Source: an uncultured Kangiella sp. (GTDB lineage Bacteria; Pseudomonadota; Gammaproteobacteria; Enterobacterales; Kangiellaceae). From it: a stretch of DNA of 64,000 bases. The stretch lies in contig CANNCW010000001.1 in NCBI GenBank assembly GCA_947503345.1, positions 1 to 64,000 of the forward strand, in the 5' to 3' direction. Each line of letters starts with the position of its first letter. Position 1 is the first letter of the stretch. Under the pieces are notes generated by a model. It ran no database searches. It saw only the letters and a list, made by a program, of their open reading frames with translations, and was not told the DNA's origin. Of the stretch, positions 36,067 through 45,270 are shown in pieces. The position numbers were made by a program, and so were the translations under genes.

Positions 36067-38880
36067 TTATAGATCTTTACTAAAGTTTAGGTAGAAATAA
36101 CGACCTCGGTTTGAGTGAACACTACTGAAGTAACCAAAGCTTTCGTCGGCGATTGGTGGAGCTGTATCAGCAAGATTTCTAACACCGAATCTTAACCGAG
36201 AGCCATCAAACCAAGAGTCTGAGTCAACTTTATAAGTAGCGTAAAGGTCTATTGTTGAAAAACTTGGAATTGGTAGTAAGTCTTCGTTATCATTCGTACT
36301 AGTGTCGAAAAAATTACTTACGAAATTATAACTAGCACCAGCTCCCCAACTCTGACCTCTCCATTTAATATTAAATTTCCTTCTCCACTCAGGCCTTCCA
36401 TTTTGTTTTATTAAACTACCTGCACCAGGAATGAATACCGACTCAGGAACCGCTGGGTTTCCGGCAGCTTGCTCAGCTAATAATAATGCTGATATAGGGT
36501 CAGCTTCTTGATCAAATTTATTTAATTTTGCGGAGTTCAATGTAATAGCAAAATCACCAATACTTGTTTCCCAGTCATAGCCAATACTCACATCAACACC
36601 GCTAATATTTCTGATGCCAAGATTCATAAATTGATTATTTACTTGTGACACTTCGTTATCTATCGGGTCTCTTATCACCGCAGGGTTGTTTGATCCTTGG
36701 GCTCTTAAATAAGAGTCATAAAGCAAGTGTGTTTGAGAAGGCAAGATCCCTACTAAATTCTCTTGTTCAATATCCCACCAATCTACCGTAACAATTAAGT
36801 CTTGAATAGGCTCTAAAACTATACCAAATGTTTTATTTGTATCATCTTCAGGTGCTAAATCACGACTACCGCTTCGAATCTCTAAAATCCCATAGCTATC
36901 ATCAACAACGGGGTCATAACGATTATTAGAGCGTGCAACACCATCGGCATGTACTTGCGGTAAACCTGGAGCTCTAAAGCCACCAGCATATGAAGCCCTC
37001 ATTGATAACCAATCAGTGGCTTCCCAAAATAGCGCCAATTTTGGTTTCGTAGCAGAACCAGCGTCGCTAAAATCTTCATGACGAACAGCAAGCTGTGCTT
37101 CAATATTTTCAGTCAATGGAATTAATAATTCTGCATAAGCGGAAAACACATTACGACTTCCATCTGAATCAGGAGTTGGGCTGGAGCCTAAAACATCACT
37201 TCCCGATAAGGTTTCACCAGTAATAGCATCAACAAACGGTGTAGAACCATCCAATAAACTGTCTCTATCGTCTTCAAAACCTTCACGACGATATTCAATA
37301 CCAATTGCGGCACCAATATCACCAGCTGGCATTTCCCATAGAGCGTTATTGGTTACTTTAAAATCAACTAATGACAAAGATGTTTTAGAGTCTCTTGAAA
37401 CATCAACTAAGAAAGGGGTAATCACGCCGTTTGGATTCACTGTAGTGTCAAAACCATTTAGATCATTTATATTTGAGCCATTAAACGGATTATAAGCTTG
37501 CGAAGGGTCAGTGTTATTAATTGCAGCTTGGAAAGCACTTGCTCTAACACGGTTCTTCGCTAAATCATTGGTCTCAGCTTCTGAGTGTAAAATCGCAGTT
37601 TCCCAATCCCAATTATCTCCCCAATAACCTCTCAACCCCGCTAGGAATCTATAGGTTGTATCGTCGACCTCAATTTCTCGGTTACCCGCATCAACTGGGC
37701 GATAACTTCTCACAGTTACATCTTGACCAAATGGATTATGAGCAGCCGTTTCAGCGATAGTAAATCTCTGTGCCGTTAAATTACCTGTCTGTTCTCGAGT
37801 TCTTTCTGATGTAGCTCCATAATATAAAGCTTCTGCGAAGAACTCCATGTCATTACCTAGATCATGTGTAAAATATCCATACAAGTTTTTACGTTCTACA
37901 TCTGAGGTCATAGAGCGAAATAAAGCTCTATCTAAACGTAAGTCCCGAGGAAAACCACCTGTATCAGCACAAATACCATTTCCTAAATCAACAACACAAC
38001 CTGACATGGTATCTGGCTGTATGTGAAATCGACCTAAGTCTGCGCCAATAAAGTCACCCCAAGGAGTTGATGTAGTGCGATTATCTAATTGAGTATCTCC
38101 AATAAAATTGCTGTCTAATCCGGGATAATTTCTTCGGTCATCAGACATGGAATAAGGACGCTCTGACGCCATCATGCCATTGCGGTCATAATAACTAAAA
38201 GACCAAGTTAAGTGAGATGCGCCGTCATTAAGTGAAGTTCCATGGAAGAAATTAAAAGTCGTTTGATCTAAGGATGTGCCCTCAGAAAAACCATGACTTA
38301 AACTAAATTTAGCGCCTTCATAATCATCTTTTAATTGATAATTAATTACACCTGCAACTGCATCAGAGCCATAAATTGCTGCAGCACCATCTCGTAAAAC
38401 TTGTAATGTTCTTAGGCCTGCAACAGGTAAGGTATTAGAGTTAACTGTCGTTACTGGAACAAAATTTTCAGATTGAGTACCTGGGTGTAATACTAAACGG
38501 CGACCGTTTAATAAAGTTAGGGTATTACCCGTCCCTAAACCTCTAAGGTTAATTGAGTTAACATCACCACGCGCATCGTTAACACCACCAATAGCTCTTT
38601 CGTTGTTAAAAGCAACTTCACCTATTTGTGGGATATTTCTTAATAATTCGTCACCAGTCACCGCGCCCGTATCTTCGATATCTTCAGCAGTTAAAGTTGT
38701 TACAGGTAACGCATCGTTATCTTTGAGTCGTTTAATATGCGAACCAATAACCTTGACCACATTTTCAGCTTCTTTTTCTTCATTGCTTTCTTCTTCTGCA
38801 GCCTGTGCACTGACTGCAAGACCTGAGGCAACAGCAATTGCCATTAGTCTAATTTTAAAACTAGGCTTTTTAAAATTCAT
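36067..38880 (-). CDS. TonB-dependent outer-membrane receptor
   Basis: 937 residues with a signal peptide (ends SAQAA near residue 28). The plug domain (IKRLKDNDALPVTTLTAEDI, NSINLRGLGTGNTLTLLNGRRLV, LRTLQVLRDGAAAIYGSDAVAGVINYQ) is followed by a beta-barrel ending in an aromatic strand (GRYFYLNFSKDL). This SusC-independent type imports peptides, glycans or siderophores in gammaproteobacteria. Strong GAGGGG ribosome site. No Fur box is seen upstream; instead a LysR box shared with dgcNA lies about 97 bases before the start. Confidence 0.95.
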   Translation of the reverse strand: MNFKKPSFKIRLMAIAVASGLAVSAQAAEEESNEEKEAENVVKVIGSHIKRLKDNDALPVTTLTAEDIEDTGAVTGDELLRNIPQIGEVAFNNERAIGGVNDARGDVNSINLRGLGTGNTLTLLNGRRLVLHPGTQSENFVPVTTVNSNTLPVAGLRTLQVLRDGAAAIYGSDAVAGVINYQLKDDYEGAKFSLSHGFSEGTSLDQTTFNFFHGTSLNDGASHLTWSFSYYDRNGMMASERPYSMSDDRRNYPGLDSNFIGDTQLDNRTTSTPWGDFIGADLGRFHIQPDTMSGCVVDLGNGICADTGGFPRDLRLDRALFRSMTSDVERKNLYGYFTHDLGNDMEFFAEALYYGATSERTREQTGNLTAQRFTIAETAAHNPFGQDVTVRSYRPVDAGNREIEVDDTTYRFLAGLRGYWGDNWDWETAILHSEAETNDLAKNRVRASAFQAAINNTDPSQAYNPFNGSNINDLNGFDTTVNPNGVITPFLVDVSRDSKTSLSLVDFKVTNNALWEMPAGDIGAAIGIEYRREGFEDDRDSLLDGSTPFVDAITGETLSGSDVLGSSPTPDSDGSRNVFSAYAELLIPLTENIEAQLAVRHEDFSDAGSATKPKLALFWEATDWLSMRASYAGGFRAPGLPQVHADGVARSNNRYDPVVDDSYGILEIRSGSRDLAPEDDTNKTFGIVLEPIQDLIVTVDWWDIEQENLVGILPSQTHLLYDSYLRAQGSNNPAVIRDPIDNEVSQVNNQFMNLGIRNISGVDVSIGYDWETSIGDFAITLNSAKLNKFDQEADPISALLLAEQAAGNPAVPESVFIPGAGSLIKQNGRPEWRRKFNIKWRGQSWGAGASYNFVSNFFDTSTNDNEDLLPIPSFSTIDLYATYKVDSDSWFDGSRLRFGVRNLADTAPPIADESFGYFSSVHSNRGRYFYLNFSKDL

Positions 38881-38976
38881 AATATCCCCTCGAATAACCT
38901 ATTGATATAATTTAAATTACTACCATAAGATGCTAAATATCTAAAAAATAGTCAAATCAAAGTTAATACCCCCCTC

Positions 38977-38991
38977 ATAACCGAAGGTTAT
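38977..38991. promoter_or_regulatory. LysR operator, copy 1 (TonB receptor / lysR divergent region)
   Basis: ATAACC-GAA-GGTTAT, a perfect 6-bp inverted repeat with the T-N11-A layout of LysR-type boxes. It sits 64 bases before the LysR ATG and 97 before the receptor ATG. It has the same arms as the copy at 39950. Confidence 0.75.
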
Positions 38992-39054
38992 ACCTCTATT
39001 GAAATATTTTTCGGTACAGGTAAAATCACTTAAAACGTTAAAAAGTAATTTAAT

Positions 39055-39936
39055 ATGCGATTACGCCATATAGAAGTTTTTCATGCTATTTATACCTCTG
39101 GTTCTATAACAAATGCAGCAAAACTGCTCCACGTATCACAGCCTTCTGTCAGTAAAGTCCTAAGCCATGCGGAAATGCAACTGGGCTTTGAGCTATTTAA
39201 AAGGATTAAGGGGCGTTTGGTGCCAACAAACGAAGCCGAGCTTTTATTTGATGAAGTCGATAAAATTTATCAACAACTAAACACCATCAAAAACTCCGCT
39301 GACAATATTAAAAACAATGAAATTGGAAGGGTTTCCATTGCCATTACCCCTGCTCTTGGTTTCGACGTATTACCTAGAGCTATAGCCCAGTTTAGAAACC
39401 CCCATCCAGATATCACATTCGATATCAAAACCCTTCATAATGACGAATTGCAAAAACATCTAACTAGGCACCATAGTGAAGTTGCTATTATGTTTTCACC
39501 CCAGCAAACTTCAGGTATTCAACAAAAACGTTTTGGCAAGGGCAGAATGGTTGCTGTGTATCCTAAAGCTTTAATTCCAGAAGCGCCCAAGGAACTTTCT
39601 CTTAAAGAACTAATGGATTACCCTTTAGTAAGTATCTGGGATAGTGGTCCGCTAGCTGATATTAGCTGGCAACGTATACAATCTGAAAATCTACAACCTA
39701 TCAACACAATAAAGGTACAAACATACTTTATTGCGGTTAGTTTAGTGAAGCAAGGAATAGGGGTTTGTCTGGTTGACGAATTTACGGCTAGGTCGCAACT
39801 TGATGATAGTATTGGTATTGCCATACTTTCCGACCCAATTGAGTACCCTATAAAAGGGTTATTTTTAGAAAAGAAGCCTCTTTCCCATGCATCTGAAGAA
39901 TTTCTAGAATTCATATCTCAAGCTTTGCAAAATTAA
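39055..39936 (+). CDS. LysR-family regulator, candidate DgcR
   Basis: 293 residues. N-terminal winged helix (HIEVFHAIYTSGSITNAAKLLHVSQPSVSKVLSHAE) and a C-terminal effector domain (VSIAITPALGFDVLPRAIAQF). Placed between the receptor operon and dgcNA, with the same palindrome on both sides. In Pseudoalteromonas a LysR protein, DgcR, activates dgcN-dgcA; this gene occupies the equivalent place. The effector could be D-Glu or an N-acyl form (inference). Confidence 0.9.
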   Translation: MRLRHIEVFHAIYTSGSITNAAKLLHVSQPSVSKVLSHAEMQLGFELFKRIKGRLVPTNEAELLFDEVDKIYQQLNTIKNSADNIKNNEIGRVSIAITPALGFDVLPRAIAQFRNPHPDITFDIKTLHNDELQKHLTRHHSEVAIMFSPQQTSGIQQKRFGKGRMVAVYPKALIPEAPKELSLKELMDYPLVSIWDSGPLADISWQRIQSENLQPINTIKVQTYFIAVSLVKQGIGVCLVDEFTARSQLDDSIGIAILSDPIEYPIKGLFLEKKPLSHASEEFLEFISQALQN

Positions 39937-39949
39937 TAGCTAAAGACCT

Positions 39950-39964
39950 ATAACCTAGGGTTAT
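39950..39964. promoter_or_regulatory. LysR operator, copy 2 (upstream of dgcN)
   Basis: ATAACC-TAG-GGTTAT, the same arms as at 38977 and also T-N11-A, extended by flanking CC/GG. It lies 83 bases before the dgcN ATG. Confidence 0.75.
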
Positions 39965-40046
39965 GGGTCAGGCTAGACTCGGTACTTTATTCTGTAACCT
40001 ATTCAAATCTATTATAAAGAGTATAAATGTACTTTTAAAAAAATAG

Positions 40047-41051
40047 ATGAAAATTCAACTACCTTATTTATTATTTATTGGCGACGCAACGGACACTCTT
40101 TCCATAAAAATGGCGAAAAGTGTGGCAGACTGGCGTCCTGATCAGGTAGTAGGTGAGTATGCTTTAGATGGTTGTACAACCACTACGAATATGCCTCGCC
40201 TGAATATTGCTGAAGCAAAAGCCAAAGGCGCTAAGAGTTTCGTGTTGGGTTTTGCCAACAGTGGTGGCTATTTAGATAAACATTATATTCCATATCTACT
40301 AGAAGCCATCGAAGCAGGTATGGACATTGTCAGTGGTTTGCATCAAAAGCTCGAAAGTTTCCCCGAAGTTAAAAAGCATGCTGAAGAATTTCAGGTTAAT
40401 CTGATTAACGTACGTCATCCCACCGACTCCTTTAAAACGGGTACTGGTGTAAAACGTGCTGGTAAACGCTTATTAACAGTTGGAACCGATTGTTCCGTAG
40501 GAAAAATGTATAGCTCAATGAGCATATACAATGAACTACAAAAGCAATCGATCAAAAGTAGCTTCAGAGCAACCGGCCAATCTGGGATCCTAGTCGCAGG
40601 TGCTGGAGTAGCGGTAGATTGCGTGGTCTCGGACTTTATTGCTGGTGCTGTTGAGCAACTATCGCCCAACAACGATCAAGACCATTGGGATATTATAGAA
40701 GGCCAGGGTTCTTTATATCACCCAGCTTTTGCAGGAGTTAGTTTAGGGTTGTTACACGGTTCACAACCTGACGCTTTAGTGCTTTGCCATGCGGAGCAAA
40801 GAGATCATATGCGTGGAATTCCTGGGCGCGAATTGCCCAGCATGGAAGCGACTATGGAGCTTAACCTCCATAATGCCAGGCTAACCAACCCAAAAGCACA
40901 GTTTGTTGGAATTTGTATTAATACTTCTATGCTGTCAGAAGATGAAGCATTTGTTATTTGCAATCAATATCAAAAACAGTTTGACCTTCCTTGCGTCGAT
41001 CCTTTACGTCACGGGGTTACTTCAATAGTAGATAGGGTTGTGGCTATCTAG
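40047..41051 (+). CDS. dgcN: D-glutamate N-acetyltransferase, DUF1611 family
   Basis: 334 residues, full-length DUF1611 protein. In marine bacteria DgcN acetylates D-Glu using acetyl-CoA. Visible features: an N-terminal Rossmann-like segment (LLFIGDATDT, DWRPDQVVGEYALDGCTTT), a P-loop-like VGTDCSVGKMYSSMSIYNEL near residue 150, RATGQSGILVAGAGVAVDCVVSDF, and IIEGQGSLYHPAFAGVS. dgcA starts directly after the stop. Identity is based on family and gene order. Confidence 0.88.
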   Translation: MKIQLPYLLFIGDATDTLSIKMAKSVADWRPDQVVGEYALDGCTTTTNMPRLNIAEAKAKGAKSFVLGFANSGGYLDKHYIPYLLEAIEAGMDIVSGLHQKLESFPEVKKHAEEFQVNLINVRHPTDSFKTGTGVKRAGKRLLTVGTDCSVGKMYSSMSIYNELQKQSIKSSFRATGQSGILVAGAGVAVDCVVSDFIAGAVEQLSPNNDQDHWDIIEGQGSLYHPAFAGVSLGLLHGSQPDALVLCHAEQRDHMRGIPGRELPSMEATMELNLHNARLTNPKAQFVGICINTSMLSEDEAFVICNQYQKQFDLPCVDPLRHGVTSIVDRVVAI

Positions 41052-42044
41052 ATGCAAAGACAAATTCTTATTAAATCTGAATCTTGGCCTTTAGCAAAAG
41101 TATTCACAATTTCTAGAGGCTCAAAAACTCATGCTGAAGTAATCACACTAAAGATTACCCAAGAGAACGTCAGTGGCTTTGCTGAGTCGGTGCCCTATAA
41201 TCGCTACGGCGAATCGATTGACTCAGTAACCAAGCAAATACAATTCGTTCAAAAGCACCTAGAAAATGGTGCCGATAGAGATACTATAAATTCTATTTTA
41301 CCTGCTGGGGCAGCAAGAAACGCCATCGACTGCGCACTTTGGGATTTAGATTGCAAGCTTCAACAAAAGGACATTTTCGATCTAAGTAAGCAGGGTATCA
41401 ACAAACCAACCATTACTGCTCAAACCTTGTGTATTGGTGATTTAGAATCCATGGCTCAAGAAGCAAAAACATTAGCTAACTACCCTTTAATTAAAGTAAA
41501 ACTCGATGATCAAATGGTTATTGAGAAAATGTCAGCAATCCATAGAAACGCACCTAATAGTCAATTTATAATTGACCCCAATGAGGGCTGGAGTTTTGAG
41601 CAACTTAAAAGCTTTGCACCGAAATTGGCTCAGTTAAATGTTGCTTTGTTAGAACAACCACTGGCTTCTGATGATGATAGTGAGTTGGTAGCTTATGACT
41701 GCCCTATTCCAATTTGTGCAGATGAGTCCTTACACACTCGCTCTGACTTACCCATCATCAAAGCTAAGTATCAATACATCAACATTAAATTGGATAAAAC
41801 TGGCGGCTTAACGGAAGCATTGCAATTGGTTAAAGATGCTAAAAAGCTAGACTTAGGGATAATGGTGGGTTGTATGGTGGGCACATCTCTGGCAATGGCT
41901 CCAGCCAATGTAATCGCAAACGAAGCCAAATTTATTGATTTAGATGGCCCAGCTCTACTTTCTAAAGATAAAGACTTCGGTTTTCAATATCATTTTGGGC
42001 AAATGTCAGAGTTAAACTTTAAGTTATGGGGTGGTAAGCATTAA
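41052..42044 (+). CDS. dgcA: N-acetyl-D-glutamate racemase, enolase superfamily
   Basis: 330 residues, MR-MLE/dipeptide-epimerase-like enolase superfamily. Catalytic Lys in LIKVKLDD near residue 153. Metal ligands: Asp in FIIDPNEGW near 179, Glu in LLEQPL near 205, Asp in CADESLH near 225. The second Lys is in INIKLDKTGG near 250. DgcA converts N-acetyl-D-Glu to N-acetyl-L-Glu, which can enter arginine synthesis or be deacetylated. No intergenic base separates it from dgcN. An L-Ala-D/L-Glu epimerase role for murein peptides is the main alternative. Confidence 0.85.
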   Translation: MQRQILIKSESWPLAKVFTISRGSKTHAEVITLKITQENVSGFAESVPYNRYGESIDSVTKQIQFVQKHLENGADRDTINSILPAGAARNAIDCALWDLDCKLQQKDIFDLSKQGINKPTITAQTLCIGDLESMAQEAKTLANYPLIKVKLDDQMVIEKMSAIHRNAPNSQFIIDPNEGWSFEQLKSFAPKLAQLNVALLEQPLASDDDSELVAYDCPIPICADESLHTRSDLPIIKAKYQYINIKLDKTGGLTEALQLVKDAKKLDLGIMVGCMVGTSLAMAPANVIANEAKFIDLDGPALLSKDKDFGFQYHFGQMSELNFKLWGGKH

Positions 42045-42058
42045 AAGCTCTTACCACC
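42030..42058. terminator. Hairpin between dgcA and the CapA-type gene
   Basis: Stem GGTGGTAAG/CTTACCACC with an 11-base loop that contains the dgcA stop. No long T-run, so it may act as a modest bidirectional terminator. Confidence 0.55.
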
Positions 42059-42079
42059 ATATTTAAATAAGTTCATGTT

Positions 42080-44119
42080 TTAGTCATGAACAATTTCAAC
42101 CTCTAAGTCCTTGCTAGCCTTAAGCTCTAATCCTAGATGAGTAGAAAAACCTAAAACTTCTTTATTGATCGGCAAAGTACCGAACTCGTTATAATGCGCT
42201 TGCCATTCAATTAATGCTACATCATCTAAATAAACTTCAGGCTTAGTGCTAGCTCCTTCATTAGATATTTCTAACCACACTCGATAACTTCTCAAACCTA
42301 CTCTTGGCGTATTGAAGTCAAAATCCATAGTTTGAACATTGCTATTAGCTTTTAATACAGTTTCCTCTAATAACACTGGATCATTTGCAAATCCTTGTTT
42401 CAACTTATCTCGTGTTTTTCTCCTTTGGAAATACAGTTTGACTCGAATATCCTCATTAGTTTTTATGTCCGCTCGATAACTCATGGGATTACCTGCTTTA
42501 AAAACTCGACGAAAGGTTTTCATACCAACCTTGGATGTACCTTGACTAGTGTTGGCTTTAATAGAATATGAGCCATTAATACTATTGTCATTAGTTAGGG
42601 TGGCATTCTCAAGTTCCCATCCACGTTCTTCCGAGGTAAAGCCATCATAATTTTCAAAATCACCTCCATTTAATAGATTGCGACCTAAACGATATCTATT
42701 ATGAATCTTATCGTTATTGTTGTTATTAATGGCTTGGATATTTCCAAGAACAGGATAAGAGTATAGTGAAACCAAATCATTTCCTTTATTGATTTTAATT
42801 GTTTTACTTTTACTCTCCTGTGCTTTATTAGCACTTAGCATAATATGACCACCTGAAACCGTTGATTCCAGGCCACGAAGACCACTTAAATGGTTAACTC
42901 TTCTGGTAATAATGTTGCGCTCTATACCAGTAGCAGGAATTGGCATATAACCTTTGATATAAATAGGAACTATTTCAGCCCTATGGAACTCCTCCCCATC
43001 CATCCAAACATAAAGCACAAAACTATGAGGAGTATCATGGAAATATTGATCGAAGATAAAATTCCCCATGGAATAAGCTATAAATTTCCCTTCATACAAT
43101 TCAAAACCCTGTGTCACATGAGGGTGGTGAGCAATTACCAAGTCAGCGCCTTTATCGATAGCTGTTTTCAGTCGTGACTCAGTCATAGCCGTTGGTTCAT
43201 TGGTGTATTCTAAACTGCCATGATATTGAACAATAGTAGCTCTATTTTGCCCAGATTCTCGAGCGACAGTAGTGATAATATTTTCTTTAGAACCAAAAGC
43301 CGAACCACCTTTGCTGGCTTCAGCCACTTGATTAGGACTAAAGCCTCCTTCCCAACCGACAAAACCTAGCATTGAGAAATCTTGCCCATTTAAAGTGCTT
43401 TGATGAGCTTTAAGGGCCTCCTTTTGATCAAGGCCTGCACCTGAGTAATCTAACTCATACTCTTTTAAATATTTTAAAGTAGATACAAGCCCTTCATCTA
43501 AATAGTCATAAACATGATTATTGCCCAATGTTACATAATCAATGCCAGCCCACTTCAAAGCTCCGAGCGTTTCAGGTGGCGAGAAAAAAGTCACCCCTTT
43601 GGGCGCCCTTTGTTTAGGCGTCGTTTTGCTAATTTGAGTTTCAAGATTGACCGCAGAGTAATCGGCAATTTCCATATATGGTTTAACGTGAGCAACAATC
43701 CTTTTAGTGTCTTCTTTTTCATGTCCCTTACGAATAAGTACTTTCTCATTAAGGTGCGGAGCTGCATATCGGCGCCCCATCATGACATCACCACCAAAGG
43801 CTAACATCACTCTTTTTGGTTTCTTTTTCACTAATGACAATGGCGCAATCGTTACTGACAAATCTTCACTGGCTGATAATTCGTTATGACTAAAAGTTTG
43901 AATGCTCGGGTAAAAACCCTCGCTTTCAATTTTTAATTGATATATACGAGAATCAGCTAGAGTTAGAGTAAAAGATTTAGAGTTAAAACTTTTAACATCT
44001 CCATCTATTGTAATAGTATAGTCACCAATATCATTATTATTGATAGAACCCTTAATGGTGATGGCACTAGATTCAAAGGAAACCAGTATTAAAAAAATTG
44101 TTAGTAATCGATTATTCAT
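42080..44119 (-). CDS. Exported CapA-type protein (poly-gamma-glutamate family) with a binding-like C-domain
   Basis: 679 residues. Signal peptide 1-18. Residues about 20-95 resemble a carboxypeptidase-regulatory-like beta domain. Residues about 105-400 form the CapA/PGA_cap metallophosphatase-like fold (LAFGGDVMMGRRY, ADYSAVNLETQIS, WAGIDYVTLGNNHVYDYLDEGL, VIAHHPHVTQGFELYEGKFIAYSMGNF). Residues about 490-650 resemble a jelly-roll carbohydrate-binding domain (NGGDFENYDGF, YLDDVALIEW). CapA proteins act in poly-gamma-glutamate capsule metabolism. No capB/capC is present, so a degradative or binding role is as likely as synthesis. Confidence 0.85.
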   Translation of the reverse strand: MNNRLLTIFLILVSFESSAITIKGSINNNDIGDYTITIDGDVKSFNSKSFTLTLADSRIYQLKIESEGFYPSIQTFSHNELSASEDLSVTIAPLSLVKKKPKRVMLAFGGDVMMGRRYAAPHLNEKVLIRKGHEKEDTKRIVAHVKPYMEIADYSAVNLETQISKTTPKQRAPKGVTFFSPPETLGALKWAGIDYVTLGNNHVYDYLDEGLVSTLKYLKEYELDYSGAGLDQKEALKAHQSTLNGQDFSMLGFVGWEGGFSPNQVAEASKGGSAFGSKENIITTVARESGQNRATIVQYHGSLEYTNEPTAMTESRLKTAIDKGADLVIAHHPHVTQGFELYEGKFIAYSMGNFIFDQYFHDTPHSFVLYVWMDGEEFHRAEIVPIYIKGYMPIPATGIERNIITRRVNHLSGLRGLESTVSGGHIMLSANKAQESKSKTIKINKGNDLVSLYSYPVLGNIQAINNNNNDKIHNRYRLGRNLLNGGDFENYDGFTSEERGWELENATLTNDNSINGSYSIKANTSQGTSKVGMKTFRRVFKAGNPMSYRADIKTNEDIRVKLYFQRRKTRDKLKQGFANDPVLLEETVLKANSNVQTMDFDFNTPRVGLRSYRVWLEISNEGASTKPEVYLDDVALIEWQAHYNEFGTLPINKEVLGFSTHLGLELKASKDLEVEIVHD

Positions 44120-44273
44120 TTGTTTTACGCCTTAGTAATTATCCATTAAATATAATATAACGAGAAAATCCGCGCTTATAATATCTATTCGAGCACCACA
44201 TAATAAAAGTTATATGATTAAACAAATTAACGATAAACTAACTTATATTTAAACTTGGCTCGATACAGGATAT

Positions 44274-44299
44274 ATTATTAATGTAATTTCATTAATAAT
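44274..44299. repeat. 10-bp inverted repeat before the channel gene
   Basis: ATTATTAATG (44274-44283), six-base spacer TAATTT, then CATTAATAAT (44290-44299), ending 9 bases before the GTG start. It may be an operator or an mRNA hairpin close to the start. Confidence 0.5.
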
Positions 44300-44308
44300 G
44301 GACTGGAA

Positions 44309-44743
44309 GTGTTAATCTTTATTTTATCTTGTATCTTAATCTTCGTTTGCGTGGTCATTCATTATGAAGCTTTAACTCGCTTCCATGCTTTTTGCAAACT
44401 TATCAATATTAAAGGTCGGGTAAAAGTAGCGGTTGGCACCGTTTGGGTTTTAATCGCCCATGTTATAGAAGTTTGGGTATTTGGAATCTGTTATTACTTC
44501 TTGATAAATAGAGTTGAACAAGGTCAATTAATAACCGTTTCTGGCGAATCGGCTAACGGGTTGCTTGATACTATTTATTTTTCTTTTATTTCTTATACCA
44601 GCTTAGGCTACGGTGATATTGTCCCCGAAGGAATGGTACGCTTTCTTGCTGGAACAGAGTCTTTATTAGGGTTAGTTTTCATTGCTTGGTCTGCTTCTTT
44701 CCTCTATTTGAAAATGGAGGAGAACTGGAAAGAAGCAAACTAA
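44309..44743 (+). CDS. Two-helix K+-channel-like membrane protein
   Basis: 144 residues. Membrane helices near 1-18 and 40-65, a pore helix and filter-like SYTSLGYGDIVPEG near 96-108, and a final helix near 112-132. The filter reads LGYGD instead of canonical VGYGD. It resembles the Ion_trans_2 pore module without a ligand-binding domain. Start is GTG at 44309 with only a weak TGGA ribosome site. Convergent with the riboswitch-controlled gene. Confidence 0.78.
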   Translation: MLIFILSCILIFVCVVIHYEALTRFHAFCKLINIKGRVKVAVGTVWVLIAHVIEVWVFGICYYFLINRVEQGQLITVSGESANGLLDTIYFSFISYTSLGYGDIVPEGMVRFLAGTESLLGLVFIAWSASFLYLKMEENWKEAN

Positions 44744-44756
44744 GAAAAGTACAACT

Positions 44757-45197
44757 TCACGCCAGAAGGTTTGCAATCATTGCTTGATCTTGACTATTGT
44801 TGGCATAAGCGCGGATCAAGCCTGTGTTATCGGCATTACTGGAAAACTCCAATGCTCTTACGGTAATTTTTTCATCTTCTAACTTCTTTCTAAGATCGAA
44901 TAATTCATCTTCATTTGCATCCACACTTTTTAAATCAACAAAATGCTCAGTTTTATAATCTTCAGCCTGTTCTTTGAATGTTCTCTCTATTACAAATTGC
45001 TCACCAAAACCGAACTTAGCATCTTGTGCAAAAGCAGATAACTCCTCATCGCTTTCTAATTCCACCTTAAGCTGAAACACTTCAAGTCCATCCAATGCTG
45101 TTAATGATAGCAATGTTAACGGATAACTTCCTTTTAATGCTTGAAGACGATTAACAAAACTTTTGTTCGAACGATTTTGTATTGATATATTCATCAT
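44757..45197 (-). CDS. Unknown cytoplasmic protein controlled by a c-di-GMP riboswitch
   Basis: 146 residues, acidic, no signal peptide, membrane helix or recognised motif. Alternating beta and alpha segments (YPLTLLSLTALDGLEVFQLKV near residue 25, a Glu/Asp-rich middle with a helix near 100, and KITVRALEFSS then GLIRAYANN near 110-135) vaguely suggest a ferredoxin-like fold. I make no functional call. AGGAGAG precedes the ATG. The 170-base leader holds the GEMM aptamer (45271-45365), so expression should follow c-di-GMP, linking it to the motile/sessile switch. Confidence 0.7.
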   Translation of the reverse strand: MMNISIQNRSNKSFVNRLQALKGSYPLTLLSLTALDGLEVFQLKVELESDEELSAFAQDAKFGFGEQFVIERTFKEQAEDYKTEHFVDLKSVDANEDELFDLRKKLEDEKITVRALEFSSNADNTGLIRAYANNSQDQAMIANLLA

Positions 45198-45270
45198 ACT
45201 CTCCTATCCCTACTTAGGAATTTCATGCCTATTCGTTTAGTTTAGAAAGAAGAATCTGAAGAATTTATTA

